A DNA stretch of 64,000 bases from an uncultured Paracoccaceae bacterium (lineage in GTDB: Bacteria > Pseudomonadota > Alphaproteobacteria > Rhodobacterales > Rhodobacteraceae), in NCBI GenBank assembly GCA_947487205.1, contig CANKVU010000018.1:48484-112483 (forward strand), written 5' to 3'. This document shows, piece after piece, positions 17,885-28,971 of this stretch (positions within the stretch are counted from its first letter, which is position 1; the number at the start of each line of letters is the position of its first letter). The notes under the pieces are model-generated. The model saw only the letters and a list, made by a program, of their open reading frames with translations. It was not told the DNA's origin and searched no databases. A program made the position numbers and the translations under genes.

Positions 17885-19227
17885 CGCGCAAGCTTTTCGG
17901 CACGGATGGCGTGCGGGGCACCGCCAACACCTATCCGATGACGGCCGAGACGGCGCTGCGCCTGGGCGCCGCGGCGGGCCGGTTCTTTCGCCGCGAGGCG
18001 CGGGGCGCGCGGCGCGTGGTGATCGGCAAGGACACGCGGCTGTCGGGCTACATGTTCGAGAACGCGCTGACCGCGGGGTTCACGTCGACGGGCATGAACG
18101 TGCTGCTTCTGGGCCCGGTGCCGACGCCGGCGGTGGGGATGCTGACGCCGTCGATGCGCGCCGATGCGGGGGTGATGATCTCGGCCAGCCACAACCCGCA
18201 CGAGGATAACGGGATCAAGTTCTTCGGGCCGGACGGGTTCAAGCTGTCGGATGCCGACGAGGCCGAGATCGAGCGCCTGCTGGAAACCGGCGTGAGCGCG
18301 GCCCAGCCCGCCAATATCGGCCGCGCGCGGCGCATCGACGACGGGCAGTTCCGGTATGCCGAGAGGGTGAAGTCGACGCTTCCCGCCGGGCAGCGGCTGA
18401 ACGGGATGCGGGTGGTGATCGATTGCGCCAACGGCGCCGCGCACCGGGTCGCGCCCGAGGTCCTGTGGGAGCTGGGCGCCGAGGTGATCGCGATGGGCGA
18501 CGCCCCGAACGGCACCAACATCAACCTCGATTGCGGCTCGACCAAGCCCGAGGCGGCGGCGCGGCTGGTGCGCGAGCGGCGCGCCGACCTGGGCATCTGC
18601 CTCGACGGGGATGCCGACCGGGTGATGATCATCGACGAGACCGGGACCGTCGCGGACGGGGACCAGGTCATGGCGCTCTTCGCCCGCGACTGGGCGGAGG
18701 CGGGGCGGCTGGCGCATGGCACCCTGGTCGCCACGGTGATGAGCAATCTGGGGCTGGAACGGCACCTGGAGGGGCGGGGCCTGTCGCTTCACCGCACGCA
18801 GGTCGGGGACCGCTACGTGGTGGAGGCGATGCGGGCCCACGGCTTCAACCTGGGCGGGGAGCAATCGGGCCACATCGTGATGACCGACCATGCCACCACC
18901 GGCGACGGGCTGGTCGCGGGGCTGCAATTCCTGGCCGCGATGGCGGCGACCGGCCGGCCGGCCAGCGAGCTGGCGCGCCAGTTCGAGAGGGTGCCGCAGA
19001 TGCTGCGCAACGTGCGCTATGCCACCGGCCGGACGCCCCTGGAGGACGAGGGGGTGCTGACCGAGATCCGCGCCGCGGAGGAGCGCCTGGGCGGCGTGGG
19101 GCGCCTGCTGATCCGCAAGTCGGGCACCGAGCCGCTGATCCGGGTCATGGCCGAATGCGAGGACGAGGACCTGCTGTCCGACATCGTCGAGGGGCTGGCC
19201 GACCGGATCGCCCGCGCGGTGGCCTAG
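17881..19227 (+). CDS. glmM: Phosphoglucosamine mutase
   Basis: GlmM interconverts glucosamine 6-phosphate and glucosamine 1-phosphate, leading to UDP-GlcNAc for peptidoglycan and LPS. The 448-residue sequence has the N-terminal [13 protein letters not shown], the phosphoserine loop [19 protein letters not shown], the Mg-binding [18 protein letters not shown] sugar loop and the phosphate-binding [12 protein letters not shown]. Length and motifs are standard. Its TAG stop shares the bases CTAG with the stop of opgC on the other strand, so these convergent genes overlap by four bases with no terminator between them. Confidence 0.98.
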   Translation: MTRKLFGTDGVRGTANTYPMTAETALRLGAAAGRFFRREARGARRVVIGKDTRLSGYMFENALTAGFTSTGMNVLLLGPVPTPAVGMLTPSMRADAGVMISASHNPHEDNGIKFFGPDGFKLSDADEAEIERLLETGVSAAQPANIGRARRIDDGQFRYAERVKSTLPAGQRLNGMRVVIDCANGAAHRVAPEVLWELGAEVIAMGDAPNGTNINLDCGSTKPEAAARLVRERRADLGICLDGDADRVMIIDETGTVADGDQVMALFARDWAEAGRLAHGTLVATVMSNLGLERHLEGRGLSLHRTQVGDRYVVEAMRAHGFNLGGEQSGHIVMTDHATTGDGLVAGLQFLAAMAATGRPASELARQFERVPQMLRNVRYATGRTPLEDEGVLTEIRAAEERLGGVGRLLIRKSGTEPLIRVMAECEDEDLLSDIVEGLADRIARAVA

Positions 19228-20417
19228 GCCGGCTCTGCGGAGGGGGGCGGGGCGGCCTCGGGGCGCGACCGGGCGCGGAGGCGCCGGCGGTCGGAGATTT
19301 CGGCCACCGCCACGACCCAGGCCATCCCGAGCAGGTAGAGGGCGAGCGCGGCCCAGCCCGAGAGGCGCGCGCCCGTGATCAGGGCGGCGGCGGGAAACAG
19401 GAAGAAGAGATGCGCCGAGAAGGCCCGGATCGATTGCCGACCGATGCGCTGGAACACCGCCTGCCCCGCGATCCAGCGCAGGGCCTGCCCGGCCAGCCGC
19501 ACCAGCCGCGAGGATTGCGCGTCGGAGGCGATCATGAGCCAGGCGACGAGATAGGCCAGGCACGCGAAATCGGTCAGCACGTAAGGGGATAGGAGCCACT
19601 TGCTCTGCGACAGGTCGAGGCGGTTGCCGATATCGCTGAGCCGGTCGACCGGCAGGGCGCTCATCCCGTCATAGATCAGCATCAGCAGGGCCAGCGCGGC
19701 GGCGGCGGCGGCCGCGATCCGGGCCGTGTCGCCGCGGAACCGGGCGATCGGGAACCTGTCATTGGCGATCCGCCACCCGATCACCAGACCGGCGACGAAG
19801 AGGATCTGCCAGGCGAAGAGCTCGAAGGTCTGGTGGTAGGACCCCGTCAGGCCGATCCGACCCGCGCCGAGTTCGAAGACCTCGTAGGCGATCTTGAGCG
19901 GCGAGATCTGCGCCGCGCACCACGCCACCACGCTGATCGCCAGCACCGCCCGCTCGGCGCCGCGGTCGAGCGCCTCGATCACGAAGGGCGCGAGCGCCAC
20001 GAGGAACAGGTAGAGCGGCAGCACATCGAGGAAGTGCGGCTGGTGGATCAGCAACAGGCCGAGGAGCGCATTGGCGCCGGGATGGCCCGTGCCGGCATCG
20101 ACCTCGACGGGGAGGCCCGGGATCCAGAACGTCACCGCGATGGCGAAGAGCAGCGTCGCGGCATGGTACTTGTAGATCTTCGCCATCCGCCCGAGCGCGT
20201 AGCGGCGCACCTCCTGCGGGCCGGTGCGGGCGAGGCGGCGGGTGAGGACGATGCCGAGGACGAGGCCCGAGACGAAGACGAATCCCTGCGCCGTGTCCGC
20301 GAACCCGATCCAGTGGTAGCCCGGCGGCTCGATCGCCGGGCCGAGGATCATGTAATGGGTGGAGGCCATCATCAGGATGAAGATGCCCCGCAGGCCGTCG
20401 ATCGAGGAATAGCGCAC
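19224..20417 (-). CDS. opgC: OpgC family membrane acyltransferase-like protein
   Basis: OpgC proteins succinylate osmoregulated periplasmic glucans; the family was described in Rhodobacter sphaeroides. The 397-residue product is polytopic (about ten helices) and starts [22 protein letters not shown] with the family signature, followed by [52 protein letters not shown] and a late [12 protein letters not shown] charged tail follows. It sits in the inner membrane. A TTAA-N6-TTAA element 27 bases before the ATG may regulate it. Overlap with glmM is at the stop codons only. Confidence 0.88.
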   Translation of the reverse strand: MRYSSIDGLRGIFILMMASTHYMILGPAIEPPGYHWIGFADTAQGFVFVSGLVLGIVLTRRLARTGPQEVRRYALGRMAKIYKYHAATLLFAIAVTFWIPGLPVEVDAGTGHPGANALLGLLLIHQPHFLDVLPLYLFLVALAPFVIEALDRGAERAVLAISVVAWCAAQISPLKIAYEVFELGAGRIGLTGSYHQTFELFAWQILFVAGLVIGWRIANDRFPIARFRGDTARIAAAAAAALALLMLIYDGMSALPVDRLSDIGNRLDLSQSKWLLSPYVLTDFACLAYLVAWLMIASDAQSSRLVRLAGQALRWIAGQAVFQRIGRQSIRAFSAHLFFLFPAAALITGARLSGWAALALYLLGMAWVVAVAEISDRRRLRARSRPEAAPPPSAEPA

Positions 20418-20443
20418 GCGGTAGGGTCCATGATCACGAGTCG

Positions 20444-20457
20444 TTAACCAAGGTTAA
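20444..20457. promoter_or_regulatory. TTAA-N6-TTAA palindrome before opgC
   Basis: TTAACC, two bases, GGTTAA: a perfect inverted repeat, 27 bases upstream of the opgC ATG. It resembles a CtrA site but with a spacing of six rather than seven between the TTAA halves. Confidence 0.35.
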
Positions 20458-20510
20458 TAAACGCGTGATTTCCCCGAGGGCAAGTGCGCCGTGGCCGCGG
20501 CGGCCGGTCC

Positions 20511-20533
20511 GTGCCGGAGGCCGGCTCCGGCAC
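20511..20533 (-). terminator. Hairpin downstream of ilvC
   Basis: GTGCCGGAG and CTCCGGCAC form a 9-bp stem around a 5-base loop, ten bases past the ilvC stop. There is no obvious U-tract, so termination is plausible but not certain. Confidence 0.45.
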
Positions 20534-20542
20534 GGGAGGCGC

Positions 20543-21684
<1,142 letters not shown>

Positions 21685-21697
21685 TTTCGGGGCGATC

Positions 21698-22153
21698 ATG
21701 CTCGACGAGACGGATAGGCGGCTGCTGCGGCAATTGCAGAACGACCCCGCTGCGACGCTGGCGGCGCTGGCGGCGCGCGCGGGCGTGACCCCGGCGCTGG
21801 CCGCGCGGCGGTTCGAGCGGCTGCGCGCGCGCGGGGTGCTGAAGGGGCAGCATGCGCGGATCGACTGGCGCGCGCTCGGCCACGAGGTGGAGGTGTCCTT
21901 GCGGTTCACCATCGAGAAGAGCGATCCGCGCGCCCTGGACGCGTTCATCGCGGCGGCGCGGGAGGTGCCCGAGGTGGTGGAGATCCAGACCTTCCTCGGC
22001 CGGGTGGACGTGCGGCTGAGCCTCGTGGCGCGGGACCTGCGCGATTATCACCGCATCTACCGCGAGCGCATCCTGACGCTGCCCCATATCGCCGAGATCG
22101 AGGCGCTCATGCAGGTGGCCGTGCTGAAGACCGACGAGAGGTTGCCGTTCTGA
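21698..22153 (+). CDS. Lrp/AsnC-type regulator (first of tandem pair)
   Basis: The 151-residue protein has an N-terminal helix-turn-helix ([42 protein letters not shown]) and a C-terminal RAM ligand domain (EVVEIQTFLGRVDVRLSLVARDLRDY, ERILTLPHIAEIEALMQVAVLK). It should bind DNA as dimers or octamers in response to an amino acid. The ATG at 21698 gives the usual MLDE start; a GTG at 21674 lies inside the preceding palindrome. Its stop overlaps the next Lrp gene in a CTGA junction. The divergent ilvC is a natural candidate target. Confidence 0.92.
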   Translation: MLDETDRRLLRQLQNDPAATLAALAARAGVTPALAARRFERLRARGVLKGQHARIDWRALGHEVEVSLRFTIEKSDPRALDAFIAAAREVPEVVEIQTFLGRVDVRLSLVARDLRDYHRIYRERILTLPHIAEIEALMQVAVLKTDERLPF

Positions 22154-22605
22154 CCGCGATCGACGCCACCGACCGGGAGATCCTGCGCCTGCTGGTCGCC
22201 GACGCGACGCTGAGCTCGGCCGCGCTGGGGGCGCGGCTGGGCCTGTCGCAGCCGGTGGCGTGGCGGCGGGTGCGGCGCCTGGAGGCGGCCGGCATCCTGG
22301 CGGGGCGGCGGCTCGACCTCGATGCCGCGGCGCTGGGATTGGGGGTGACGGTGTTCCTGGGGGTGAAGCTGGCCGCGCGGGGGCGCCTGGCGCTGGGGGA
22401 GTTCGAGCGCGCGATCACCGCCATCCCCGAGGTGCAGACCGTCGAGCATGTTCTGGGGCTCTACGATTACCGGCTGCGCGTGGTGGCGCGGGACCTGGGC
22501 GATTTCGAGCGGGTGCTGCGGCGGCGCATCCTGACGCTTCCCGGCGTCGGCACGGTCGAGGCCAACGTGCTTCTGAGCGAGGAGCGGCGGCCGGGCCCGA
22601 TCTGA
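22150..22605 (+). CDS. Lrp/AsnC-type regulator (second of tandem pair), probable CTG start
   Basis: From a CTG at 22150 this reads TAIDATDREILRLLVADATL and then SSAALGARLGLSQPVAWRRVRRLEAAGIL, a full Lrp helix-turn-helix, followed by a RAM domain (EVQTVEHVLGLYDYRLRVVARDLGDF, RRRILTLPGVGTVEANVLL). The protein is 151 residues, the same length as its neighbour. No ATG, GTG or TTG occurs in this frame upstream of the GTG at 22255, and starting there would delete the first helices of the DNA-binding domain. CTG overlapping the upstream stop as CTGA suggests coupled translation from a rare start codon. A sequencing error or frameshift remains possible. Confidence 0.85.
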   Translation: MTAIDATDREILRLLVADATLSSAALGARLGLSQPVAWRRVRRLEAAGILAGRRLDLDAAALGLGVTVFLGVKLAARGRLALGEFERAITAIPEVQTVEHVLGLYDYRLRVVARDLGDFERVLRRRILTLPGVGTVEANVLLSEERRPGPI

Positions 22606-22667
22606 GGCGGCGGGCCGCGCGCCCGCGGGGCCGGTGCGCCGGGGTATTTGGGAAAAGGGTGACGGGC

Positions 22668-23849
22668 CTAGCCGGCGCCCATGCCGAGCCCCATGATCCG
22701 GGTACGCAAGGGGGCTATGTCGTGGACGGCCTTGAGCCCGGTGCGGCGGAGCGCCTGCAGCGGCCCGCCCCCCGCGCGGCAGAGGCGGTTGTAGAGGTCG
22801 ATGGCGGCGGCACGGGCATGCATGTCGGCGCCGCGGGCGCGGGCATAGGCGGTCAGGCCCCCGGGGGCGCCGGGATCGCGCGGGTCGATGGCGGCGGCCA
22901 GGGCGCGGATATCGGCGAGGGACGTGTTCAGCCCCTGCGCGCCGATCGGCGGCAGGACGTGGGCGGCCTCGGCCACGAGGACGGTGCGCCGGGCGGTCAG
23001 CGCGCGGGCCGTCCGGGTGACGACGGGCCATTGCCGGATCGGCGTCGCCCGCTCCATCGGGCCGAGGACGTGGAGGGCGCGGTCCGTCAGCTGGGCGTCG
23101 AAATCGGCGGCCGAGAGGAGGTCGGCGGCGCGCGCGCCGGTGTCCATCCACACGATGGAGGAGGCGGGCCGGCCGGCCTGGTCGACGAGCGGCACGGTCA
23201 CGAAGGCGCCGCCCGAATTGTAGACCTCGGTCGAGATGCCGTCATGGGGGTCGCGATGCGTGCAGGTGAAGGCCAGCGCCCGCTGGCCGTAGCGCAGGGT
23301 GGTGACGCCGATCCCGGCCGCGGCGCGGACCGGCGAGGCGCGGCCGTCGGCGCCGACCACCAGCCGCGCGTCGATCCGCGACCCGTCGGTCAGCGTCACG
23401 CGGGCCACGTCGTCGCGGGCGAGCATGTCCCGGAAGCCGACGCCGAGGCGCAGATCAACCCCGGGTTCCCGGGCGAGCCGGTCGGAGAGGGTCCGGCGGG
23501 CCCGCCAGTTCATCACGTTGCGGCCGAAGGCGTCGAGCCCCAGATCGTCGGGCGTGAAGGTGCGGGTGGCGGTCTGGCGCGGGGGCCAGCCGGTCGATTC
23601 CATGACCCTGAGCGCCTTGAGCGCGGTCGAATCGGCGGCCAGGTCGTCCCAGAGGCCGGCCTGCTCCAGGAGCGCGACGGAGGGGACGAGATAGGCCGTC
23701 GAGCGCAGGTCGGAGCCGTCGGCGTCGCGGTCGGGGGGCGGTGGCGCGGGGTCGCAGACGGTGACGCGGTGCCCCTGCCGGGCCATCAGCGCGGCCAGGA
23801 CCATGCCGGCGATCCCGGCGCCCGAGATGAAGATGTCGGTATCGGCCAT
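22668..23849 (-). CDS. UbiH/UbiF/COQ6 family FAD-dependent monooxygenase
   Basis: These flavin hydroxylases act on the ring of ubiquinone precursors in the inner-membrane-associated Ubi pathway. The 393-residue product has the FAD-binding SGAGIAGMVLAALMARQG near the start, ARLVVGADGRASPVR in the middle and the second FAD motif as VLVAEAAHVLPPIGAQGLN near residues 280-300, where the usual GDAAH reads AEAAH. Which ring position it hydroxylates cannot be decided from sequence. The start at 23849 is the ATG just before the Rossmann motif; the gene is followed by no clear terminator and preceded by a HAD phosphatase gene 41 bases upstream on the same strand. Confidence 0.88.
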   Translation of the reverse strand: MADTDIFISGAGIAGMVLAALMARQGHRVTVCDPAPPPPDRDADGSDLRSTAYLVPSVALLEQAGLWDDLAADSTALKALRVMESTGWPPRQTATRTFTPDDLGLDAFGRNVMNWRARRTLSDRLAREPGVDLRLGVGFRDMLARDDVARVTLTDGSRIDARLVVGADGRASPVRAAAGIGVTTLRYGQRALAFTCTHRDPHDGISTEVYNSGGAFVTVPLVDQAGRPASSIVWMDTGARAADLLSAADFDAQLTDRALHVLGPMERATPIRQWPVVTRTARALTARRTVLVAEAAHVLPPIGAQGLNTSLADIRALAAAIDPRDPGAPGGLTAYARARGADMHARAAAIDLYNRLCRAGGGPLQALRRTGLKAVHDIAPLRTRIMGLGMGAG

Positions 23850-23890
23850 GCGCTCGCATCTAGGGGCGCGGGGCGGCGGGGAAAGCGCCC

Positions 23891-24532
23891 TCAGCCGATC
23901 TGCGACAGAAAGGCCCGCAGGTCGTGGGCGTGGTGGTGGACATGGGCCCCGGGGGCGCGGCGCGGGGCGACGTGGATCGTGGCCATGCCCAGCCGGTGCG
24001 GCACGCGCAGGTTCGCGGCCGTGTCCTCGAACATGGCGGCGCGGGCCGGGTCGATCCCCTCGGCGCGGATCACGGCGTCGAACGCGGCCCGGTCCGGCTT
24101 GGACGCGAAGCCGGTATGCTCCATCCCGTAGACGGCGTCGAACGCGCCGGCGAGGCCCCGCGCGGCCAGCACGCGCGCCGCGTAGGGCGCCCCGGCGCCG
24201 TTGGTGAAGACGATCCGGCGGCCGGGCAGGCGGGCGATCCGCCGGGCGAGCGCCGGGTCGGGGCGCAGCGCGCCGAGGTCGATGTCGTGCACATGGGCGA
24301 GGCAGGGGCCGGGGGCGAGCCCGTGTTCGGCCACGAGCCCGGTCAGGGTGGCGCCGTAGCGGCGCCAATAGGCCTGCCGGAGGCGGTCGGCGGCGGCGCG
24401 GTCCATGTCGAGGGCGTGCATGATCCAGCCGGTCATCCGCTCGGCGATCTGGTCGAAGAGCCGCGCCTCGGGCGGATAGAGGGTGTTGTCGAGATCGAAG
24501 ATCCAGGTGCGTATCCGGGCCAGGTCGGGCAT
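23891..24532 (-). CDS. HAD-family pyrimidine 5'-nucleotidase-like phosphatase
   Basis: The 213-residue protein starts RIRTWIFDLDNTLYPPEARL, the HAD motif I with nucleophile Asp and acid/base Asp plus the NTLYP extension typical of the pyrimidine 5'-nucleotidase (Phm8/SDT1) branch. Motif II is RIVFTNGAGAPYAARVL, motif III K lies in ASKPDRAAFDAVI and motif IV in AAMFEDTAANL. It should be a cytoplasmic phosphatase acting on a nucleotide or other small phosphate ester. A divergent GntR-family gene begins 63 bases away. Confidence 0.88.
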   Translation of the reverse strand: MPDLARIRTWIFDLDNTLYPPEARLFDQIAERMTGWIMHALDMDRAAADRLRQAYWRRYGATLTGLVAEHGLAPGPCLAHVHDIDLGALRPDPALARRIARLPGRRIVFTNGAGAPYAARVLAARGLAGAFDAVYGMEHTGFASKPDRAAFDAVIRAEGIDPARAAMFEDTAANLRVPHRLGMATIHVAPRRAPGAHVHHHAHDLRAFLSQIG

Positions 24533-24595
24533 GCGGGCGGGGTAGCGGGCGGCCGGCGCGCTGTCTATGCTCCGGCCGGGGGACAGGGAGGTGAC

Positions 24596-25276
24596 ATGCC
24601 GGATCAACGGCCCCAGAGGGACGCCTATCGCCTGGTCCTGGAGGCGATCGACAGCGGCATCTACCGGCCGGGCACGCGGCTGGTGGAGAACGAGCTGGCC
24701 GAGCGGTTCGGGGTCAGCCGCACGCCGATCCGCGAGGCGCTGCAGCGGCTGGAGACGCAATCGCTGCTGACCCGGGACGGGCGCAGCCTGATCGTGGCCT
24801 CGCTCGACCACAATCAGATGGCGGAGCTCTATACCGTTCGCACCGAGCTCGAGGGGCTGGCCGCGGACCTGGCGGCGCGGCACGCCACCGAGGAGGAGGT
24901 GCGGGTGCTGCGGCAGATGGTCGAGGAGGATCATGCCCTGCTCGGCGATCCGCAGGCCCTGAGCCGGGCGAACCGCCGGTTCCACAAGCAGATCCACCTG
25001 GCCTCCCACAACATGTTCCTGGTGCGGCAGCTGGATCTGGTGCACCGCTCGATGGCGCTGCTCGCGACGACCTCGCTGGCGGTGAAGGGGCGGGGCGGGG
25101 ACGCGCTGGAGGAACACGGGCGCATCGTCGCCGCGCTGGAGGCGCGCGACGCGCCGGCGGCGCGGGCGGCCCTGTCGGCCCATATCTCGAAGGCCTACGA
25201 GACCCGGCTGAAGCACGATTCGGCGCGGGATTCCGGGGCCGGGGACGGTGTCGGGGACGGGACGCCGGCGGGCTGA
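24596..25276 (+). CDS. GntR-family regulator, FadR/FCD subfamily
   Basis: The 226-residue product has the GntR winged helix-turn-helix (RDAYRLVLEAIDSGIYRPG, LVENELAERFGVSRTPIREA, LETQSLLTRDGRSLIV) and an all-helical FCD ligand domain with LYTVRTELEGLAADLAA, a metal-type NRRFHKQIH and EEHGRIVAALEARDAPAARAAL. It should bind operator DNA and release it on an organic acid signal. The target is not evident; the divergent HAD gene is closest. The last 82 bases are shared, on opposite strands, with the 3' end of the glycosyltransferase gene, so the last 27 codons are constrained on both strands and the tail is Gly/Asp-rich. Confidence 0.9.
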   Translation: MPDQRPQRDAYRLVLEAIDSGIYRPGTRLVENELAERFGVSRTPIREALQRLETQSLLTRDGRSLIVASLDHNQMAELYTVRTELEGLAADLAARHATEEEVRVLRQMVEEDHALLGDPQALSRANRRFHKQIHLASHNMFLVRQLDLVHRSMALLATTSLAVKGRGGDALEEHGRIVAALEARDAPAARAALSAHISKAYETRLKHDSARDSGAGDGVGDGTPAG

Positions 25277-27156
25277 TCGTCGGGCCGGGAGACGCCATGC
25301 TCGGTCTTGTCCCAGTAGAAGGGGCGGCGGGCGACCTCCCACAGCGCCTTGAGGATCGAGATCGTGGCGAGCGGATAGTAGACGTGCATGACCGGCAGCC
25401 ACGGCACGAGGCCCAGCCGGTCCTGCCGGACGAGCGCGAGCACCCCGGCGGCGGCGTTCAGCGAGAAGATCGCCAGGAACGCCAGCAGGAGGGTCAGCTG
25501 CCCCAGCGGCGTGGAGACGGCGACGAAGGGATGCGGCAGGCCGAAGCTGATGAGCCAGAAGGACCACAGGACCGGCGCGAGGAGCGCCCCCGAGAGGCTG
25601 CCGAGGAGCAGGACCTGCAGGCCGAAGAACCCCCAGGGCCCGAGATCGCGCCAGAGGGCGCGGGGGTCGCGCATCTGGCTGGCCCAGGTGATCGCGTAGC
25701 CCTTCTGCCAGCGGGAGCGCTGCTTGATCCAGGCCCGGGGGGAAGCGGAGGCCTCTTCCAGCGTCACGGTGTCGATGAGGTCGGTGACGTAGCCCGCGCG
25801 CGCGAGCCGGATGCCCAGATCGGCGTCCTCGGTCACGTTGTGGGCGTCCCAGGCGCCCACCGCCTCCAGCGCGTCGCGGCGGAAGAACACCGTCGTGCCG
25901 CCGAGCGGCACCGGCCAGCCCAGGCGGCGCAGCGCCGGCAGCACGACCCAGAACCAGATCGCGTAGTCGATGGCGAAACAGCGCGTGATCCAGCCGTGGC
26001 GGATGTTGTAGAAGTTCAGCCGGCCCTGCAGGCAGGCCACGCGCGGGCCGGACCGGGCGAAACGCTCGACCACGTCGCGGATCTGCCGGGATTCGGGTTT
26101 GTCCTCGGCGTCATAGATGCCGATGATCGAGCCGCGGCAGAAGTCGAGCGCCATGTTCATGGCGCGCGGCTTGGTGCGGATCTGGCCCGGGCCGACGGTC
26201 AGGGTGCGGACCCAGGGCGGCAGGTGGGCCGCGGCGATGGCCCGGGGCGTGATGTCGTCGTCCGATTCGATGACCAGGATCACGTCCAGCAATTCGCGCG
26301 GATAATCGAGCGCGGCGATGCGCTCCATCAGCTTGGCGGCGATGTCGCCCTCGTGGCGGAGCGGCAGGAGGAGCGAGACGCGGGGCTGGCGGGCCAGGAC
26401 CGGCTGGGCCGCCGATCCGGCCGCGGAAAGGCCGGGGCGGTGCATCGTGACCACGAGGGCGGTGCCGAGAAGCGCCGAGTTCACCAGCGCCACGACGAAG
26501 GCCAGGATGCAGATCGCGGGCACGATCGCGCCGGGAAAGGCCAGGCCGGCGGCGCCCGCGGCCGCCAGCAGGACCCCGCAGAGCGCGCCGATCCGCCGCC
26601 CGGCGGGGCCGGACAGGCTGCGGCAGCTGTTCCGGTCGGGGCAGCGGGTTTCGGCGAGCCGGGCGAGCTCCCGCCCCGAATGGCGCTGGATCGCGGTTTC
26701 GACGGCGGTAGCGGTGGCGGCCACGGGGGCGACCGGGCCGATCCGGGCCGCGATCTCGTCCCGGATCGCCCCGAACCGGTCGGGCCGCGGGGTGGCGACG
26801 GGCGTCACCGCCCCGGCGCGGGCCAGGGGCACGATCTGGTGGGCGGCGCAGTAGCCGGGACCGAGCCTGCGCATCGCGACCGCGTCGGGGGGGCGGCGGG
26901 ACAGGTCGACGGTCTCGAACCCGCCGAGCTCGGCCAGGGTCGCCACGAGGTCCGCTTCCGAGACGATCGCGTGGCGCAGGAGGATGTCGGTCATCGAGGC
27001 GGCGTTGCGCCGCTCGCGCTCCTCGGCCCAGGCGAGCGTCCGGGCGTCGATCAGGCGCTTGCGCAGGAGGGCCGCGCCGAGCGTGCGCGCCGGCGCGGCG
27101 CGCACCACCCGCAGGTCCGGCGCGCGGGAGGGCATCGACTGGATCATCGCGGGCAT
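25195..27156 (-). CDS. Family 2 glycosyltransferase with N-terminal MshEN/GspE_N-like domain
   Basis: The 653-residue protein has three parts. Residues about 25-165 resemble MshEN/GspE_N domains (TLGAALLRKRLIDARTL, ILLRHAIVSEADLVATLAEL, GFETVDL), which in other proteins bind c-di-GMP or contact partners. Two membrane helices follow (about 190-240). A GT2 domain then shows VSLLLPLRHEG, VILVIESDDD, IGIYDAEDKP (the DxD-type motif), LGGTTVFFRRDAL, TEDADLGIRLARAGY and the QRSRW motif of processive GT2 enzymes, followed by four or more C-terminal helices. It probably exports a polysaccharide across the inner membrane. A perfect CtrA-type box precedes it. The 3' end overlaps the convergent GntR gene by 82 bases. 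Confidence 0.85.
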   Translation of the reverse strand: MPAMIQSMPSRAPDLRVVRAAPARTLGAALLRKRLIDARTLAWAEERERRNAASMTDILLRHAIVSEADLVATLAELGGFETVDLSRRPPDAVAMRRLGPGYCAAHQIVPLARAGAVTPVATPRPDRFGAIRDEIAARIGPVAPVAATATAVETAIQRHSGRELARLAETRCPDRNSCRSLSGPAGRRIGALCGVLLAAAGAAGLAFPGAIVPAICILAFVVALVNSALLGTALVVTMHRPGLSAAGSAAQPVLARQPRVSLLLPLRHEGDIAAKLMERIAALDYPRELLDVILVIESDDDITPRAIAAAHLPPWVRTLTVGPGQIRTKPRAMNMALDFCRGSIIGIYDAEDKPESRQIRDVVERFARSGPRVACLQGRLNFYNIRHGWITRCFAIDYAIWFWVVLPALRRLGWPVPLGGTTVFFRRDALEAVGAWDAHNVTEDADLGIRLARAGYVTDLIDTVTLEEASASPRAWIKQRSRWQKGYAITWASQMRDPRALWRDLGPWGFFGLQVLLLGSLSGALLAPVLWSFWLISFGLPHPFVAVSTPLGQLTLLLAFLAIFSLNAAAGVLALVRQDRLGLVPWLPVMHVYYPLATISILKALWEVARRPFYWDKTEHGVSRPDDQPAGVPSPTPSPAPESRAESCFSRVS

Positions 27157-27192
27157 CGCGTTCTCATGACCGGCGATGCTGCGCCAGAAAGG

Positions 27193-27207
27193 TTAACCCG
27201 CGCTTAA
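27193..27207. promoter_or_regulatory. CtrA box before the MshEN-GT2 glycosyltransferase
   Basis: Exact TTAA-N7-TTAA (27193-27196 and 27204-27207), 37 bases before the glycosyltransferase ATG and just past the end of carA. This is the full alphaproteobacterial CtrA consensus. Confidence 0.6.
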
Positions 27208-27217
27208 GCCCGTCCGG

Positions 27218-28366
<1,149 letters not shown>

Positions 28367-28396
28367 CGGCGCTCTCCTTTCCGGCAAATCGACCGC

Positions 28397-28425
28397 TAGG
28401 TATGGAACGGGCGGGGGGCGGTCAA
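28397..28425 (-). promoter_or_regulatory. Sigma-70-like promoter of carA
   Basis: On the minus strand TTGACC (28425-28420), a 17-base spacer and TACCTA (28402-28397), ending 31 bases before the carA ATG. Confidence 0.6.
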
Positions 28426-28488
28426 GGCCGCTTGATGCGGCGCGGCGATGGACCTATGCCCGCCCCCGCCGGAACGGAGGAGCGGGCC

Positions 28489-28950
28489 ATGGAATTGCGT
28501 GCACGGATCAACGCCGCGCTGAAGACCGCGATGAAGGAGCGGCGATCGGAGCGGCTGTCGACGCTGCGCCTCATCAACGCCGCGATCAAGGACCGCGACA
28601 TCGCGACCCGCGGGTCGGACGACAGCCCCGACGGCGTCACCGACGAACAGGTGCGCCAGATCCTGTCGCGGATGGTCAAGCAGCGCCAGGAGAGCGTGCG
28701 GGCCTACGAGGAGGGCGGGCGGCTCGAACTGGCGGAGAGCGAACGCGCCGAGATCGAGGTGATCGAGGAATTCCTGCCCCGCCGCCTGTCGGAGGGCGAG
28801 ATCGACGAGGCGGTGGCCGGGGCGATCGCCGAGACCGGGGCCGATTCGATCCGCGACATGGGCCGCGTCATGGGCCTGTTGAAGGAGCGCTATTCGGGCC
28901 AGATGGATTTCGGCATCGTCGGCCCGAAGGTGAAGCAGCGCCTGAGTTGA
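28489..28950 (+). CDS. GatB/YqeY domain protein
   Basis: A 153-residue helical protein with MELRARINAALKTAMKERR at the start, TLRLINAAIKDRDIA, QILSRMVKQRQESVRAYEEGGR, LPRRLSEGEI and a final DFGIVGPKVKQRL. This is the free-standing YqeY form of the C-terminal domain of GatB, the tRNA-dependent amidotransferase subunit; the domain may bind tRNA, but the function of the single-domain protein is not established. ATG 28489 follows GGAGG at good spacing. Divergent from carA, with which it is adjacent in many relatives. Confidence 0.92.
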   Translation: MELRARINAALKTAMKERRSERLSTLRLINAAIKDRDIATRGSDDSPDGVTDEQVRQILSRMVKQRQESVRAYEEGGRLELAESERAEIEVIEEFLPRRLSEGEIDEAVAGAIAETGADSIRDMGRVMGLLKERYSGQMDFGIVGPKVKQRLS

Positions 28951-28971
28951 GCCGGCCGGACCGCCCCCGGC

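Noticed and set aside
21698..22605. Tandem Lrp-like genes as heme d1/siroheme decarboxylases (NirD/L/G/H or AhbA/B)
   Set aside because: Both have ordinary helix-turn-helix and RAM ligand domains and no heme or nir genes adjoin them.
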